A stretch of DNA of 64,000 nt, taken from JBFWVD01 sp050246915 (GTDB lineage: Bacteria; Actinomycetota; Acidimicrobiia; Acidimicrobiales; Ilumatobacteraceae). The stretch lies in NCBI GenBank assembly GCA_050246915.1, contig JBFWVD010000009.1, positions 1-64,000 on the forward strand. Direction: 5' to 3'. Positions within the stretch are counted from its first letter, which is position 1. Each line of letters starts with the position of its first letter. Shown piece after piece: positions 41,977-51,078 of this stretch. The notes beneath the pieces are model-generated. The model saw only the letters and a program-made list of their open reading frames with translations. It did no database searches and had not been told where the DNA came from. Both the position numbers and the translations under genes were made by a program.

Positions 41977-44900
41977 TCAGACGTCGACGAACTGGACGTC
42001 GCGGGCGTTCTTGATGATGAAGGCCTTGCGGGACTCGACCTCGTCACCCATGAGGATGCTCATCACCTCATCGGCGATGGCGGCCTGCTCGACGGTCACC
42101 TGCAACAGCGTGCGCACGTTCGGGTCCATGGTGGTCTCCTTGAGCTCACCATGGTCCATCTCACCGAGACCCTTCAGGCGCCCGAAGTCCTTCTTGTGGT
42201 TGGGGTTCTCGGCCAAGAACGCTGCCTTGGCGGCATCGTCCTTGAGGTAGATCTTCTTCTTGCCCACCTCGGTCGAATACAGCGGCGGCTGCGCGATGTA
42301 GATGTTGCCGTTCTCGACGAGATCCTTCATCTGGCGGAAGAAGAACGTGAGCAGCAACGTGCGGATGTGACTGCCATCGACGTCGGCGTCGGTGTTGTGG
42401 CACATGAGCCCACCGCCGGTTCCGGCCACGAACGACTCGTCATCGGCCACGGACAGGTCGTAGACCATCTCGTCGATCTCGACATCGTCGATCTTGGTGA
42501 TGGGAAGACCGACGAGCGTGTCGGAGATGGTGAGGTACGGGGCGGGACCTCGACCGTTGCGCTGGACGCGCGCTTCGATGAGGTCGGCGTTGATGGCACT
42601 GCGCCACACCGGGTGCAGCGAGGCCAACTGATCGGCCCCCTGCACGGTGACCATCCAATGGGTGAGCCCGGCGTTCCAACTGGTGGTGGCGAGCACCTCA
42701 GTGGTGGAGGCCAAGATGCCGAGCTGCCCGAACAGGTAGCCCAGATCGCTGGCCAGCTGCTTGGACGAGGTGGTGAACGACAATCGATCGGACCGACCCT
42801 TGGTGCCGTCGCCCAGGTAGTACCCGGAGAGATAGGCCAGCTGCAGCTCCGGAGACACGTTGAAGATGAAATCGGGGATGCGCTTGTTGCGCGCCGTGAC
42901 TCCCAACCCCAAGGCACGCAGCAGGTTCGCGGCGAGCGGAGCAGTGAAGGTGAGGGTGAACCCGGCACCTCGTGGATCTGGCCGGCGTACCAGTTCGGCC
43001 CCGAAGACCGCCCGGACGCACGACGCGATGGCCTCCACGTACGGCTCGTCCGATGGGCCGAGGGCGAGCGCGACGCGGCCGCGAGCGTCGAGGGAACCTT
43101 CGGCCGTGTACCAACCGAGGAACGCGCACAGCTCCGGTGTCACGTCGAGGTGACGAGCAGCACGACGATCGCGGTGAGCCCGGGCATAGAGCTCGATGCT
43201 GGCATCGAGCGTCTCGACATCGGCGTCGCTCAGTTCGCTCAGCCATGCGTCGCTCGAACATGAGCGATAGCGCTCGTTGTTGCTCGACGTCGTGGACCAT
43301 GTCTCAGCCTGCGACACGACGATGACCGCGTCGTCGGGTCGATCGGCGTCGATCGCCTCGAGGTAGCGGTCGAACTGCTCTGTCGTCGGCATGCGGCGGC
43401 CGGTCTCCCACTCCGACACGGAGCACGCTTGCTTGACCCCGCAGCGCGTGGCGACAACCCGTTGCGTGAGCGAGGCGGCGTGGCGTCGCGCGGTCAGGAC
43501 AGCCCACGATGCTGCTGACAGCTGGACCCGATCGAGGCGTCGGGCATCGGGTTGCTTCGACAACGCGATCGCCCGCACCGAGTCGCCGACCACACGAACG
43601 GCACGATCCTGCCCGGTGGATCGGAGCAACTGCACCAGGTCGATCTGGTCGATGTAATCGATGGGACGAGGCAACCAACGCGGCGCCACCACCAGATCGC
43701 CGACGGAGAGTTGATCGGCGGGCTTCAACTCTGGGGCGCCATCGCGCCACGTGAACAGCGAGTGCCCGGCCGTGACGGTGACCTTGCGGCCGTACCGGGT
43801 CGTGATCGCTCGTGCTGTGCCGCGGTAGTGGTGGCGGATGACCTGCTTGAGCGGGGACACCCGAGCCCGGTTGGTGACAGCGTCGTAGCTGACGGTGCCC
43901 TCGTCGGGGACATCGATGCCGGCATCGAGCCATCCGTCGACGTACTCACCGATGGAACGCACCCGCAGCACCCCGTCGAGACCGGTGACGAGCACCGGCT
44001 CGTCACCGCGGACGCTCATGAAGACCACTTTGTCGTAGCGCCGCTTCTCGACGTCGAACTCGTCACCGATGCCCGCACCGATGGCGGTGATGAGCGCCTG
44101 GATCTCGTTGTTCTTCATCATCTTGTCGATGCGGGCCCGCTCGACGTTCAAGATCTTGCCGCGGATGGGCAAGATCGCTTGCGTGCGCGGATCACGCGCC
44201 TTCTTGGCCGAGCCACCGGCGGAGTCGCCCTCGACGATGAACAGTTCACGCTGCGTCCGATCACGGCTGGAACAGTCGGCCAACTTGTCGGGCATGCCGG
44301 CGCCGTCGAGCATCGTCTTGTTGCGCACCAAGTTGCGCGCTTGCTTGGCCGCACGGCGCGCTTCGGCTGCGCTCTTGGCCTTCTTCACGATGGTGTTGGC
44401 CTCGGTGGGGTTCTCGGAGAACCATTCGGCCAACTTCTCGTTGGTGACCTTCTGCACGAGGGTCTTCATCGAGGTGTTGCCGAGCTTGGCCTTGGTCTGG
44501 CCCTCGAACTGCGGCTCGGCCAACTTCACGCTGATGATCGCCGTGATGCCCTCACGGATGTCCTCACCGGTGAGGTTCTCGTCCTTGCCTTCCTTCAGCA
44601 GGCCCTTGTCCTTGGCGTACTTGTTCATCACGCCGGTGAGTGCCGCCTTGAAGCCCTCTTCGTGCGTTCCGCCTTCGCCGGTGTTGATGCCGTTGGCGTA
44701 GGAGTGGATGCCTTCGTAGTAGGTGGTGTTCCACTGCAGGGCGACTTCGACCTGCTGCGTCTCGTCCTCGCCGGAGTAGTACGCCACCTTCTTGAACAGC
44801 GCTTCCTTGGCGTGGTTGAGATGCTTCACGAAGTCGATGATTCCGCCGGCGTACTTGTAGGTGATCTCGTCCTCACGGCCCGGTCGTTCATCGACGAAGC

Positions 44901-45585
44901 GGATCTCGAGGCCCTTGTTCAAGAAGGCCATCATCTGCAAGCGCTCGGTGACGGTCTGGGCCCGGAACTCGATCTCCTCGAAGATCGACGGATCGGGCCA
45001 GAACGTGACCGAGGTTCCGGTGCGACCGCGCGGCGCCTTGCCCACCACTTCGATCTTGCCCTGCATCTTGCCGCCCCGAGCGAACTCGAGACGATGACGA
45101 TTGCCTTCGCGATCGATCTCGAGCAGCAGACGTGTGCTGAGGGCGTTCACAACGCTCACGCCGACGCCGTGGAGGCCTCCGGACACCTTGTAGCCGCCAC
45201 CGCCGAACTTGCCGCCGGCGTGCAGCACCGTGAGCACCACCTCCGCGGCGCTCTTGCCCTTGTGCGGGCCCGACGGATAGGGATCGACCGGGATACCACG
45301 ACCATCGTCGGTGACACGACAACCGCCATCGGCGGTGAGCACCACATCGATCTTGGTGCAGAAGCCAGCCATGGCCTCGTCGACGGCGTTGTCGACGACC
45401 TCCCAGATGAGATGGTGGAGCCCGCTCGGGCCGGTGGACCCGATGTACATGCCCGGGCGTTTGCGCACCGGATCGAGCCCTTCGAGCACCTGGATGTTCT
45501 CGGCGTTGTAGGTGCCGGTGGGCTTCTTGTTCATCGAGCTGTTCGAACCAGCGGGGTCGTTCTGGGGGGTTTCATCAGTCGCCAA
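41977..45585 (-). CDS. gyrB: DNA gyrase subunit B interrupted by an in-frame intein
   Basis: A 1202-residue precursor; removing the intein (residues 524-1064) leaves a 661-residue GyrB, normal for actinobacteria. ATPase motifs: EVVDNAVDEAMAG, DDGRGIPVD, GGLHGVGVSVVNAL. The TOPRIM domain has EGDSAGG before the intein and TDADVDGSHIRTLLL directly after it, so the insertion site is immediately before the Mg2+-binding DxDxD. It starts with TTG 45585 or ATG 45534; the latter gives the usual short N-terminus. gyrA follows by 14 bases and dciA, recF, dnaN precede it. Confidence 0.97.
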   Translation of the reverse strand: MATDETPQNDPAGSNSSMNKKPTGTYNAENIQVLEGLDPVRKRPGMYIGSTGPSGLHHLIWEVVDNAVDEAMAGFCTKIDVVLTADGGCRVTDDGRGIPVDPYPSGPHKGKSAAEVVLTVLHAGGKFGGGGYKVSGGLHGVGVSVVNALSTRLLLEIDREGNRHRLEFARGGKMQGKIEVVGKAPRGRTGTSVTFWPDPSIFEEIEFRAQTVTERLQMMAFLNKGLEIRFVDERPGREDEITYKYAGGIIDFVKHLNHAKEALFKKVAYYSGEDETQQVEVALQWNTTYYEGIHSYANGINTGEGGTHEEGFKAALTGVMNKYAKDKGLLKEGKDENLTGEDIREGITAIISVKLAEPQFEGQTKAKLGNTSMKTLVQKVTNEKLAEWFSENPTEANTIVKKAKSAAEARRAAKQARNLVRNKTMLDGAGMPDKLADCSSRDRTQRELFIVEGDSAGGSAKKARDPRTQAILPIRGKILNVERARIDKMMKNNEIQALITAIGAGIGDEFDVEKRRYDKVVFMSVRGDEPVLVTGLDGVLRVRSIGEYVDGWLDAGIDVPDEGTVSYDAVTNRARVSPLKQVIRHHYRGTARAITTRYGRKVTVTAGHSLFTWRDGAPELKPADQLSVGDLVVAPRWLPRPIDYIDQIDLVQLLRSTGQDRAVRVVGDSVRAIALSKQPDARRLDRVQLSAASWAVLTARRHAASLTQRVVATRCGVKQACSVSEWETGRRMPTTEQFDRYLEAIDADRPDDAVIVVSQAETWSTTSSNNERYRSCSSDAWLSELSDADVETLDASIELYARAHRDRRAARHLDVTPELCAFLGWYTAEGSLDARGRVALALGPSDEPYVEAIASCVRAVFGAELVRRPDPRGAGFTLTFTAPLAANLLRALGLGVTARNKRIPDFIFNVSPELQLAYLSGYYLGDGTKGRSDRLSFTTSSKQLASDLGYLFGQLGILASTTEVLATTSWNAGLTHWMVTVQGADQLASLHPVWRSAINADLIEARVQRNGRGPAPYLTISDTLVGLPITKIDDVEIDEMVYDLSVADDESFVAGTGGGLMCHNTDADVDGSHIRTLLLTFFFRQMKDLVENGNIYIAQPPLYSTEVGKKKIYLKDDAAKAAFLAENPNHKKDFGRLKGLGEMDHGELKETTMDPNVRTLLQVTVEQAAIADEVMSILMGDEVESRKAFIIKNARDVQFVDV
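42394..44016 (-). mobile_element. GyrB intein with homing endonuclease and extra HTH (541 residues)
   Basis: An in-frame insertion, numbered from its first residue. Splicing block A begins Ser1 (SVRGDEPVLV); block B has Thr-x-x-His in VTAGHSLFT (about 81-89). A Cro/CI-like helix-turn-helix candidate at about 165-225 (LTQRVVATRCGVKQA, then SEWETGRR) is unusual for inteins. Two LAGLIDADG motifs, FLGWYTAEGSL (299-309) and YLSGYYLGDGT (395-405), retain the catalytic acids. Block F is VYDLSVADDESFV; block G ends GLMCHN with Thr as +1 extein residue. The intein should splice at Ser/Thr nucleophiles, and the nuclease looks intact, so it may still be a homing element. Confidence 0.95.
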
Positions 45586-45790
45586 GGCGCGTCTGCTCCA
45601 AGAGTCGGGATCGGTGGCGATCCGCCCGCTTCCACTGGTTGCTCCGAGGTGGTTTCCTCAGATCAACCCGCAGCTCAGAGGGCAAAATCACGATGCGAAC
45701 AGCCTACCAGCCCGGTGTGATGTTTCCGGGGCTACTCGCGCTGTTGTGCACACGTCACGCGGCTGTCCATCGGACGAAGCGCGCCTGGGC

Positions 45791-46138
45791 TCAGCGCGCT
45801 CGTTGCACCCTCACCTCGATGGCGGTCACCGCCCCCTCGCCGATCATGGCGGCGATGCGCTCGAGGAGGTCCTTCTCGAGGTACCGCAGCTGCGTGGCCC
45901 ATCCCGGTTGGTCGACCGCCACCACCAGACGACCGTTGGTGAGGCTCACTGGACGGGCGTTGCCGGCCACCTGCGGGCCCACGATCTCCTCCCACCGGCC
46001 GAACACGCCATCGAGCGAACGCGTGCTGAGTCCGGGTCCGAGCGAACGCACCACGGCATCGAGCGACGCGCCCAGGCGCATCGGTTCGTCGAGATCGTCG
46101 TCGCTGGAATGTCGGCGACGACGGAACGGTTCGCTCAT
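45791..46138 (-). CDS. dciA: DciA-like protein (DUF721)
   Basis: A 115-residue DUF721/DciA-family protein, which in many bacteria loads or escorts the replicative helicase at the origin. The domain core reads SLDGVFGRWEEIVGPQVAGNARP and VAVDQPGWATQLRYLEKDLLERI, with the typical conserved Trp-Glu and Trp. It overlaps the recF stop by ATGA and is 205 bases from gyrB, the arrangement typical of actinobacteria. Confidence 0.85.
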   Translation of the reverse strand: MSEPFRRRRHSSDDDLDEPMRLGASLDAVVRSLGPGLSTRSLDGVFGRWEEIVGPQVAGNARPVSLTNGRLVVAVDQPGWATQLRYLEKDLLERIAAMIGEGAVTAIEVRVQRAR

Positions 46139-47208
46139 GACAACGTCCCGTTCTCGACGCGCACGATCAACTCCGGTTGTGCCTGATCGGGGATCTTCTC
46201 GGCCGTTGTCAACAATGCTTGCCCGGCAGGAAGGTTGGCGATGAGCGCCGCGGTGCGTTGCGGATCGAGCTCGCTGAACACATCGTCGAGCAGCAGGATC
46301 GGCGGTGTCCCTTGTCGCTCCCCCACGAGCTGATGGCCGGCCAGGCGTAGTGCCAGCGCGAGACATCGCTGCTCACCCTGCGATCCATGGGTACGTGCGG
46401 GTGTGTGACGAAGCTCCACCCGCAACTCGTCGCGATGGGGTCCAACGGTCGTCAGCCCACGTCGGGCGTCGTCAATGCGAGTTGACATGAGCGCGTCGTA
46501 GAGACCGACGTCCATCCACGGTGAGTCGTACACCAGTTGCACTGGCGGATCATCGCCGGCAAGACGCCCATAGGCCTCTGCGACCAGTGGGGACAGCTCG
46601 GCGACGAGTTGGCGACGGCCCTCCCCCAGCTTGGTTCCCAGCTCGGCCAGCCGAGTGTCCCAGACATCGAGCGTCGACAGGACCTCACCATCCAACCGGC
46701 CGCCACTCTGCTTGAGCAGCGTCGCGCGTTGTCGCAGAACACGATCCAGATCGGTGAGCACCAGATCCCATGAGGGACGAAGAGCCACCAGCAATTCATC
46801 GAGATAGTTGCGTCGTCCCGACGGGCCGCCCTTGATCAACTCCAGATCGTCTGGGGTGAACACCGTGACGCGCAGCGATCCCAGCAGATCGCGACTGCGG
46901 GTGAGCCGCTGACCGTTGACCACCGTCTTGTTCGGACCCCGACGGGCGATCGTGGTCTCGATGTCGATCGCTCGACCCTCAGTGTCAATCTTTATTGCCA
47001 GGCTCGATGCCTCCGCGCCGTCGCGAATCAGCACCTGACTCGGGACACCTCTGAAGCTCGACAGCGTCGAGAGGTACGCGATCGCTTCGACGAGGTTCGT
47101 CTTGCCCTGACCATTGCGGCCGATGATGACGGTGAGACCCGGCGCCGGATCGAGCTCGGCTCGTTCGTAGCTGCGGAACTGCGAGAGGGTCAGACGCCGG
47201 ACGAGCAC
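46135..47208 (-). CDS. recF: DNA replication and repair protein RecF
   Basis: A 357-residue SMC-like ATPase that helps load RecA at gaps and stalled forks. Walker A GRNGQGKTN, the signature QGEQRCLALALRLA and Walker B PILLLDDVFSELD are present. GTG 47208 begins one base after the dnaN stop, so dnaN, recF and dciA form a tight operon. Confidence 0.96.
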   Translation of the reverse strand: MLVRRLTLSQFRSYERAELDPAPGLTVIIGRNGQGKTNLVEAIAYLSTLSSFRGVPSQVLIRDGAEASSLAIKIDTEGRAIDIETTIARRGPNKTVVNGQRLTRSRDLLGSLRVTVFTPDDLELIKGGPSGRRNYLDELLVALRPSWDLVLTDLDRVLRQRATLLKQSGGRLDGEVLSTLDVWDTRLAELGTKLGEGRRQLVAELSPLVAEAYGRLAGDDPPVQLVYDSPWMDVGLYDALMSTRIDDARRGLTTVGPHRDELRVELRHTPARTHGSQGEQRCLALALRLAGHQLVGERQGTPPILLLDDVFSELDPQRTAALIANLPAGQALLTTAEKIPDQAQPELIVRVENGTLS

Positions 47209-47209
47209 G

Positions 47210-48310
47210 TCACGACACGCGCACCGGCATGAGCAGATAGAGGTACCCGGACATGTCGTCCTTGCCCCGCAGCACAGCCGGCTTCATGGCATCGAGGGTC
47301 TGCAACAGCGCTGTCTCGGACGGAACACCTTCCAGGCCCGCGATGAGGTAATCGGGGTTGAAGGCGACGACGAGTTCAGCACCGTCGTAGGTGGCATCCA
47401 CCACCTCGCTTCCCTTGCCCCATTCCTGGTTCACCGCCGACAGCTCGATGCCGTCGGAACTCAGTCGCAGCCGGATGTTCTTGGTCTCGGTCGTGAGGAT
47501 TCGCATCCGCCGCACCGCATCGATGAGCGCCGCCTTGTCGACCTCGAGCACGTTGGGATAGCTCGACGGGATGAGCTGGCGATAGTTGGGGAACTCCCCT
47601 TCGATGAGCCGAGTCGTGAGCTTCACCGAACCCGTCTCGAAGGTCACGTCCCGCTCACCGAGGCGGATGGTCACGTCGCCCGTCTCGTCGAGCACCCGGA
47701 TGAGCTCACCCAGCGCCTTGGACGGCACCAGGACCTTGTGACCGCTCAGCACCGATCCGGTGCCGGCCAGATCGCTCAGGGCCAGGCGATAGGAGTCCGT
47801 GGCCACCATACGCAGGCCACCTTCCTCCACCGGCTCCATCCGCACGCCGGTGAGGATCGGGCGGGATTCGTCGGTGCTGGCGGCCTTCACCACTCGCTTG
47901 AGCGCTTGGGCAACCTGGGCAGCTGGCAGCGACAGCGCGTCGCCGGTGGGCTCGGCCAACCGTGGGTACTGCTCGAGCTCCATCGTGCGCACCGAGAAGC
48001 TGGCCCGCTCACACGTGATGGCGAGCTCGTCGCCCTCCAAGCTGACCTCGACCTTGCCGTCGCTGAGCGACTTCACGATGTCGCTGGCCAGCGAAGCGAG
48101 GACCACACACGATCCGTCGGCAATGCCACCGACGTCGGCCGTGACCCGGACGGTCAGCTCCAGATCGCTACCGGTGACAGACAGCTGATCGCCACGCAGG
48201 TCGAGCTTCACACCCGACAGGACCTGCATACCGCTGGAGCGTCCGGCGGCGGCACGCCGAGCGGTCGCCAGCACTTCGTCCAACGTGCTCTTCTCGCAAC
48301 GGAACTTCAC
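47210..48310 (-). CDS. dnaN: DNA polymerase III sliding clamp (β subunit)
   Basis: A 366-residue β clamp of three repeated domains that tethers polymerase to DNA. Recognised by KFRCEKSTLDEVLATARRAA at the N-terminus, RMVATDSYRLAL, and the C-terminal YLLMPVRV that is part of the peptide-binding pocket. GTG 48310 gives the conserved N-terminus; an open extension upstream would run across the origin. The gene lies 286 bases past the dnaA stop, behind the oriC-like gap. Confidence 0.96.
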   Translation of the reverse strand: MKFRCEKSTLDEVLATARRAAAGRSSGMQVLSGVKLDLRGDQLSVTGSDLELTVRVTADVGGIADGSCVVLASLASDIVKSLSDGKVEVSLEGDELAITCERASFSVRTMELEQYPRLAEPTGDALSLPAAQVAQALKRVVKAASTDESRPILTGVRMEPVEEGGLRMVATDSYRLALSDLAGTGSVLSGHKVLVPSKALGELIRVLDETGDVTIRLGERDVTFETGSVKLTTRLIEGEFPNYRQLIPSSYPNVLEVDKAALIDAVRRMRILTTETKNIRLRLSSDGIELSAVNQEWGKGSEVVDATYDGAELVVAFNPDYLIAGLEGVPSETALLQTLDAMKPAVLRGKDDMSGYLYLLMPVRVS

Positions 48311-48596
48311 AGGGATCGGTTTCCTTGTTCGCTGTTCTGATGAATTGATTGGTAATGGTGATAAGGCCTGTGGATTGTGGACAAGTACCGATGTCCGCTG
48401 GTCACTGGCCGAAATGATCTCCACTGGTTGTCCACCGTCGTCCCCATGGGTCGAACCGCCGGTACGGAGTGTCTGGGGATGACCACTGGTTGTCCACCGT
48501 TCGCTCCCAGGAACCCCACAGTGTCATCCCCTGTCGAGTTGCTGGTTCGATCGATGGTGTCGACGGTGACCGTCATGGTCGGCTCGAGGAGGTGGC
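48311..48596. other. oriC: Probable replication origin (dnaA-dnaN gap)
   Basis: The dnaA-dnaN spacer carries at least three DnaA-box-like 9-mers: TGTGGACAA (48376-48384, reverse of TTGTCCACA), and TTGTCCACC at 48428-48436 and 48490-48498. The latter two lie within an 18-bp direct repeat, CCACTGGTTGTCCACCGT, at 48421-48438 and 48483-48500. A weaker box TGTGGATTG overlaps the first cluster. The AT-rich stretch 48320-48366 could be the unwinding element. Gene context makes this the expected actinobacterial oriC. Confidence 0.8.
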
Positions 48597-49985
48597 TCAT
48601 GAGCCCTCACCCGTCTTGATGCGGCCGATCAGCTCCGCCACCTGGTCATAGATCTGCTTGCGTTCCTTCATGAGCAGGGTGACCTTCTCGACGGCGTGGA
48701 TGACCGTGGTGTGGTCACGTCCGCCGAACTCACGGGCGATGGCCGGGTAGCTCAGCTCGGTGAGCTCTCGGAAGACGTACATGCCGATCTGCCGGGCCGT
48801 CACGAGTGGGCGGTGCCGGCTCTTGCCCTTGAGGGCGTCGATCGAGAAGTTGAACATGCGAGCGGTCTCATCGAGGATCAGATCCGGGGTGATCGACCGC
48901 GGCTGATGGTCCAGGAGGATGTCGGCGAGCACCTTCTCGGCGGTGGCCATGGTGAGCGGCTCGCGATGCAAGCTGGCGAACGCCGAGACCCGGATGAGGG
49001 CTCCTTCGAGCTCGCGGATGTTGTTCGTGATGTTCGACGCGATGAATTCCAGCACCTCGGCGGGGACGTTGGCGGCGTCGCGCTCGGCCTTGTTGCGCAA
49101 GATGGCCAGACGGGTCTCGAGGTCGGGCGGCTGGATGTCGGTCATCAGACCCCACTTGAAACGGCCCCGGAGCCGGTCTTCGAGGGTGGGGATGGCGTCT
49201 GGCGGCCGATCCGACGAGATCACGATCTGGCGATTGGCGCCGTGCAGCGAGTTGAACGTGTGGAAGAACTCCTCCTGGAGCCCTTCCTTGCCTTCCATGA
49301 ACTGGATGTCGTCGATCATGAGCACGTCGACCTCGCGGTAACGACGCTTGAACGAGGCCGTGGTGTTGGTACGGATGGCGTCCACGTACTCGTTCATGAA
49401 CGCCTCGGTCGAGATGTATCGCACCTCGTAGTGGGCGTAGTGATTGCGCACGTAGTGCCCGATGGCGTGCAAAAGGTGGGTCTTTCCCAGCCCTGCGGCG
49501 CCGTAGATGAAGAGCGGGTTGTAGCTCTTGGCCGGGGTCTCGGCGACCCGCAGGGCGGCGGCGTGGGCGAACCGGTTCGAGGCCCCGGTCACGAACGCTT
49601 CGAAGGTGTAACGAGGATTGAGCCCGTCACGGGTGGTGGGGAGCTCTGGCCGCTCCTCGACCGGCTCGGGCGCGGTCGGCGTCGGTTCATCGAACGTCGT
49701 GTTGAACACCGAGAGTTGCTCGACGACCGGTGCCGTTTCGGTGTGGACCTGGATACGCAGTTCGAGTTCCGGATGGCCGACGTCAGCCAGAGCGTCTCGT
49801 ACGAGGGGGAGGTAGCGACCCTCGATGCGCTCGCGGACGTAGCTCGACGGCACTGCAACTGTCATTGACGTAGCCGTCAATTCGAGTGGACGCACGTCTT
49901 GGAAAGAGCTGTGCCACACGGCTTCGGAGACCTGTGCCTTGAGGATCTGCGCAACAGCGGTCCACAGATGATCTGCTTCGCTCAC
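48597..49985 (-). CDS. dnaA: Chromosomal replication initiator protein DnaA
   Basis: A 462-residue AAA+ initiator. Domain I is at the N-terminus, then an acidic/proline-rich linker (TAPEPVEERPELPT); the ATPase has Walker A GAAGLGKTH near residue 165, Walker B VLMIDDIQFMEG, and sensor regions; domain IV carries the DnaA signature REFGGRDHTTVIHAV that recognises the boxes. GTG 49985 follows a GGGAGG site; the longer open frame upstream runs into DnaA boxes and is not used. dnaN follows across the origin gap. Confidence 0.97.
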   Translation of the reverse strand: MSEADHLWTAVAQILKAQVSEAVWHSSFQDVRPLELTATSMTVAVPSSYVRERIEGRYLPLVRDALADVGHPELELRIQVHTETAPVVEQLSVFNTTFDEPTPTAPEPVEERPELPTTRDGLNPRYTFEAFVTGASNRFAHAAALRVAETPAKSYNPLFIYGAAGLGKTHLLHAIGHYVRNHYAHYEVRYISTEAFMNEYVDAIRTNTTASFKRRYREVDVLMIDDIQFMEGKEGLQEEFFHTFNSLHGANRQIVISSDRPPDAIPTLEDRLRGRFKWGLMTDIQPPDLETRLAILRNKAERDAANVPAEVLEFIASNITNNIRELEGALIRVSAFASLHREPLTMATAEKVLADILLDHQPRSITPDLILDETARMFNFSIDALKGKSRHRPLVTARQIGMYVFRELTELSYPAIAREFGGRDHTTVIHAVEKVTLLMKERKQIYDQVAELIGRIKTGEGS

Positions 49986-50332
49986 AGCGCCTCCCTCCCG
50001 ATCTCCGGTCCCGATGTCCGGTGACGTCACTGGTGATGTTGTCCACAACACTTTCCACACCTGTGGAAAGCCGTGGCCCCGTCGGTGAGCCGTGGACGCT
50101 ACCACTCCCATCCGACCTGCTCAGAGCGAAGCCGATCGGACCCATGGGTTGGGGATGACTGAGCGCTCTCGTTGCATCGGAGGGCCTCGGAGCCCTAACC
50201 TCGATCGGTCCGGCGCCGTGGAGCGCCGTTCGGCCGATGTTCGCTCGATCATTGGTCCGAAGGTTCGCTCGGGTGACCTGCCCGTGACCCTTTGGATCCG
50301 GCCCTCGAGCGCGCAACCAGGAGGACATCCCC
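49986..50332. other. dnaA-rpmH gap with DnaA boxes
   Basis: A 347-base divergent spacer. It carries TTGTCCACA (50039-50047) and an inverted pair TTTCCACAC/TGTGGAAAG (50052-50070), all DnaA-box-like, close to the dnaA start. They are likely to autoregulate dnaA or form a second origin cluster. The rest is expected to hold the divergent dnaA and rpmH promoters, whose exact sites I cannot place. Confidence 0.65.
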
Positions 50333-50470
50333 GTGAGCAAGCGCACCTTCCAGCCCAACAACCGCCGCCGCGCCCGCAAGCACGGCTTTCGCCATCGCAT
50401 GTCCGATCGCGCCGGCCGAGCGGTTCTGAAGGCTCGCCGCCTCAAGGGTCGTCACAAGCTGTCGGCCTGA
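50333..50470 (+). CDS. rpmH: 50S ribosomal protein L34
   Basis: A 45-residue protein reading MSKRTFQPNNRRRARKHGF, then RHRMSDRAGRAVLKARRLKG, ending RHKLSA, the full L34. Start GTG 50333 has AGGAGG (50319-50324) at 8 bases. rnpA begins at the next base after its stop. Confidence 0.98.
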   Translation: MSKRTFQPNNRRRARKHGFRHRMSDRAGRAVLKARRLKGRHKLSA

Positions 50471-50845
50471 GTGCCCAGCCGCATGATCGCACCGCTGCGG
50501 GGCACAGCATCGTTCGAGCTGCTCCGCCGAGAGGGCCTGCGAGCCCGTCATGGGGCGTTGTCCCTGGTCACGCGGCATGACCCAACACTTACTGTGCCTC
50601 AAGTGGCGTTCTCCGTTCCCCGTAGCGTGGGTCCGGCGGTGACCCGTAACCGGCTGCGACGTCGACTGCGGGAGATCCTCCGATCCCAATCGAGCGCGCA
50701 ACAGATGCCCATCGGACAGCATTTGCTGATCTGTCGCCCCGAAGCAGCGCACCTCTCGTTCAGAGAGTTGTCAGATGGAGTCGAACACCTGTTCGTTTCC
50801 TGCCGAGCGAAGCTCTCCGTGACGACCGGGAACCACGGCGCATGA
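50471..50845 (+). CDS. rnpA: Ribonuclease P protein component
   Basis: A 124-residue RNase P protein that aids tRNA 5'-end maturation. The family signature lies in SVPRSVGPAVTRNRLRRRLREI (RNR motif). GTG 50471 directly abuts the rpmH stop. The stop overlaps yidD by four bases. Confidence 0.95.
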   Translation: MPSRMIAPLRGTASFELLRREGLRARHGALSLVTRHDPTLTVPQVAFSVPRSVGPAVTRNRLRRRLREILRSQSSAQQMPIGQHLLICRPEAAHLSFRELSDGVEHLFVSCRAKLSVTTGNHGA

Positions 50846-51075
50846 CATCGCTCCTTGCTCGACCACTCACGGGAGCCGTCCGGCTCTATCAAAAAGCCAG
50901 GGAAGGCAAGCCTTCTCCCTGCCGATTCGTGCCGTCGTGCTCTCAATACGCCCTCGAGGCTTTCGAGGAGCGTGGGGCGCTGGTCGGCACTGCCCTTTCG
51001 GTCCGTCGTCTGTGCCGCTGTCATCCCTGGGGCGGTCACGGCTACGACCCAGTTCCTCACCAAAAGAGAGCCTGA
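50842..51075 (+). CDS. yidD: Membrane protein insertion efficiency factor YidD
   Basis: A 77-residue protein with the YidD pattern: CRFVPSCSQYALEAFEERGALVG, then RRLCRCHPWGGHGYDPVP. Three conserved cysteines. It assists YidC-dependent insertion. It starts at ATG 50842 in the rnpA stop and precedes yidC by three bases. Confidence 0.95.
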   Translation: MTSLLARPLTGAVRLYQKAREGKPSPCRFVPSCSQYALEAFEERGALVGTALSVRRLCRCHPWGGHGYDPVPHQKRA

Positions 51076-51078
51076 GAC

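Noticed and set aside
43552..45720. A 722-codon open frame antisense to gyrB
   Set aside because: The composition mirrors the gyrB complement (Val/Gly/His-rich without domain features); gyrB is certain, and high G+C commonly produces such frames.
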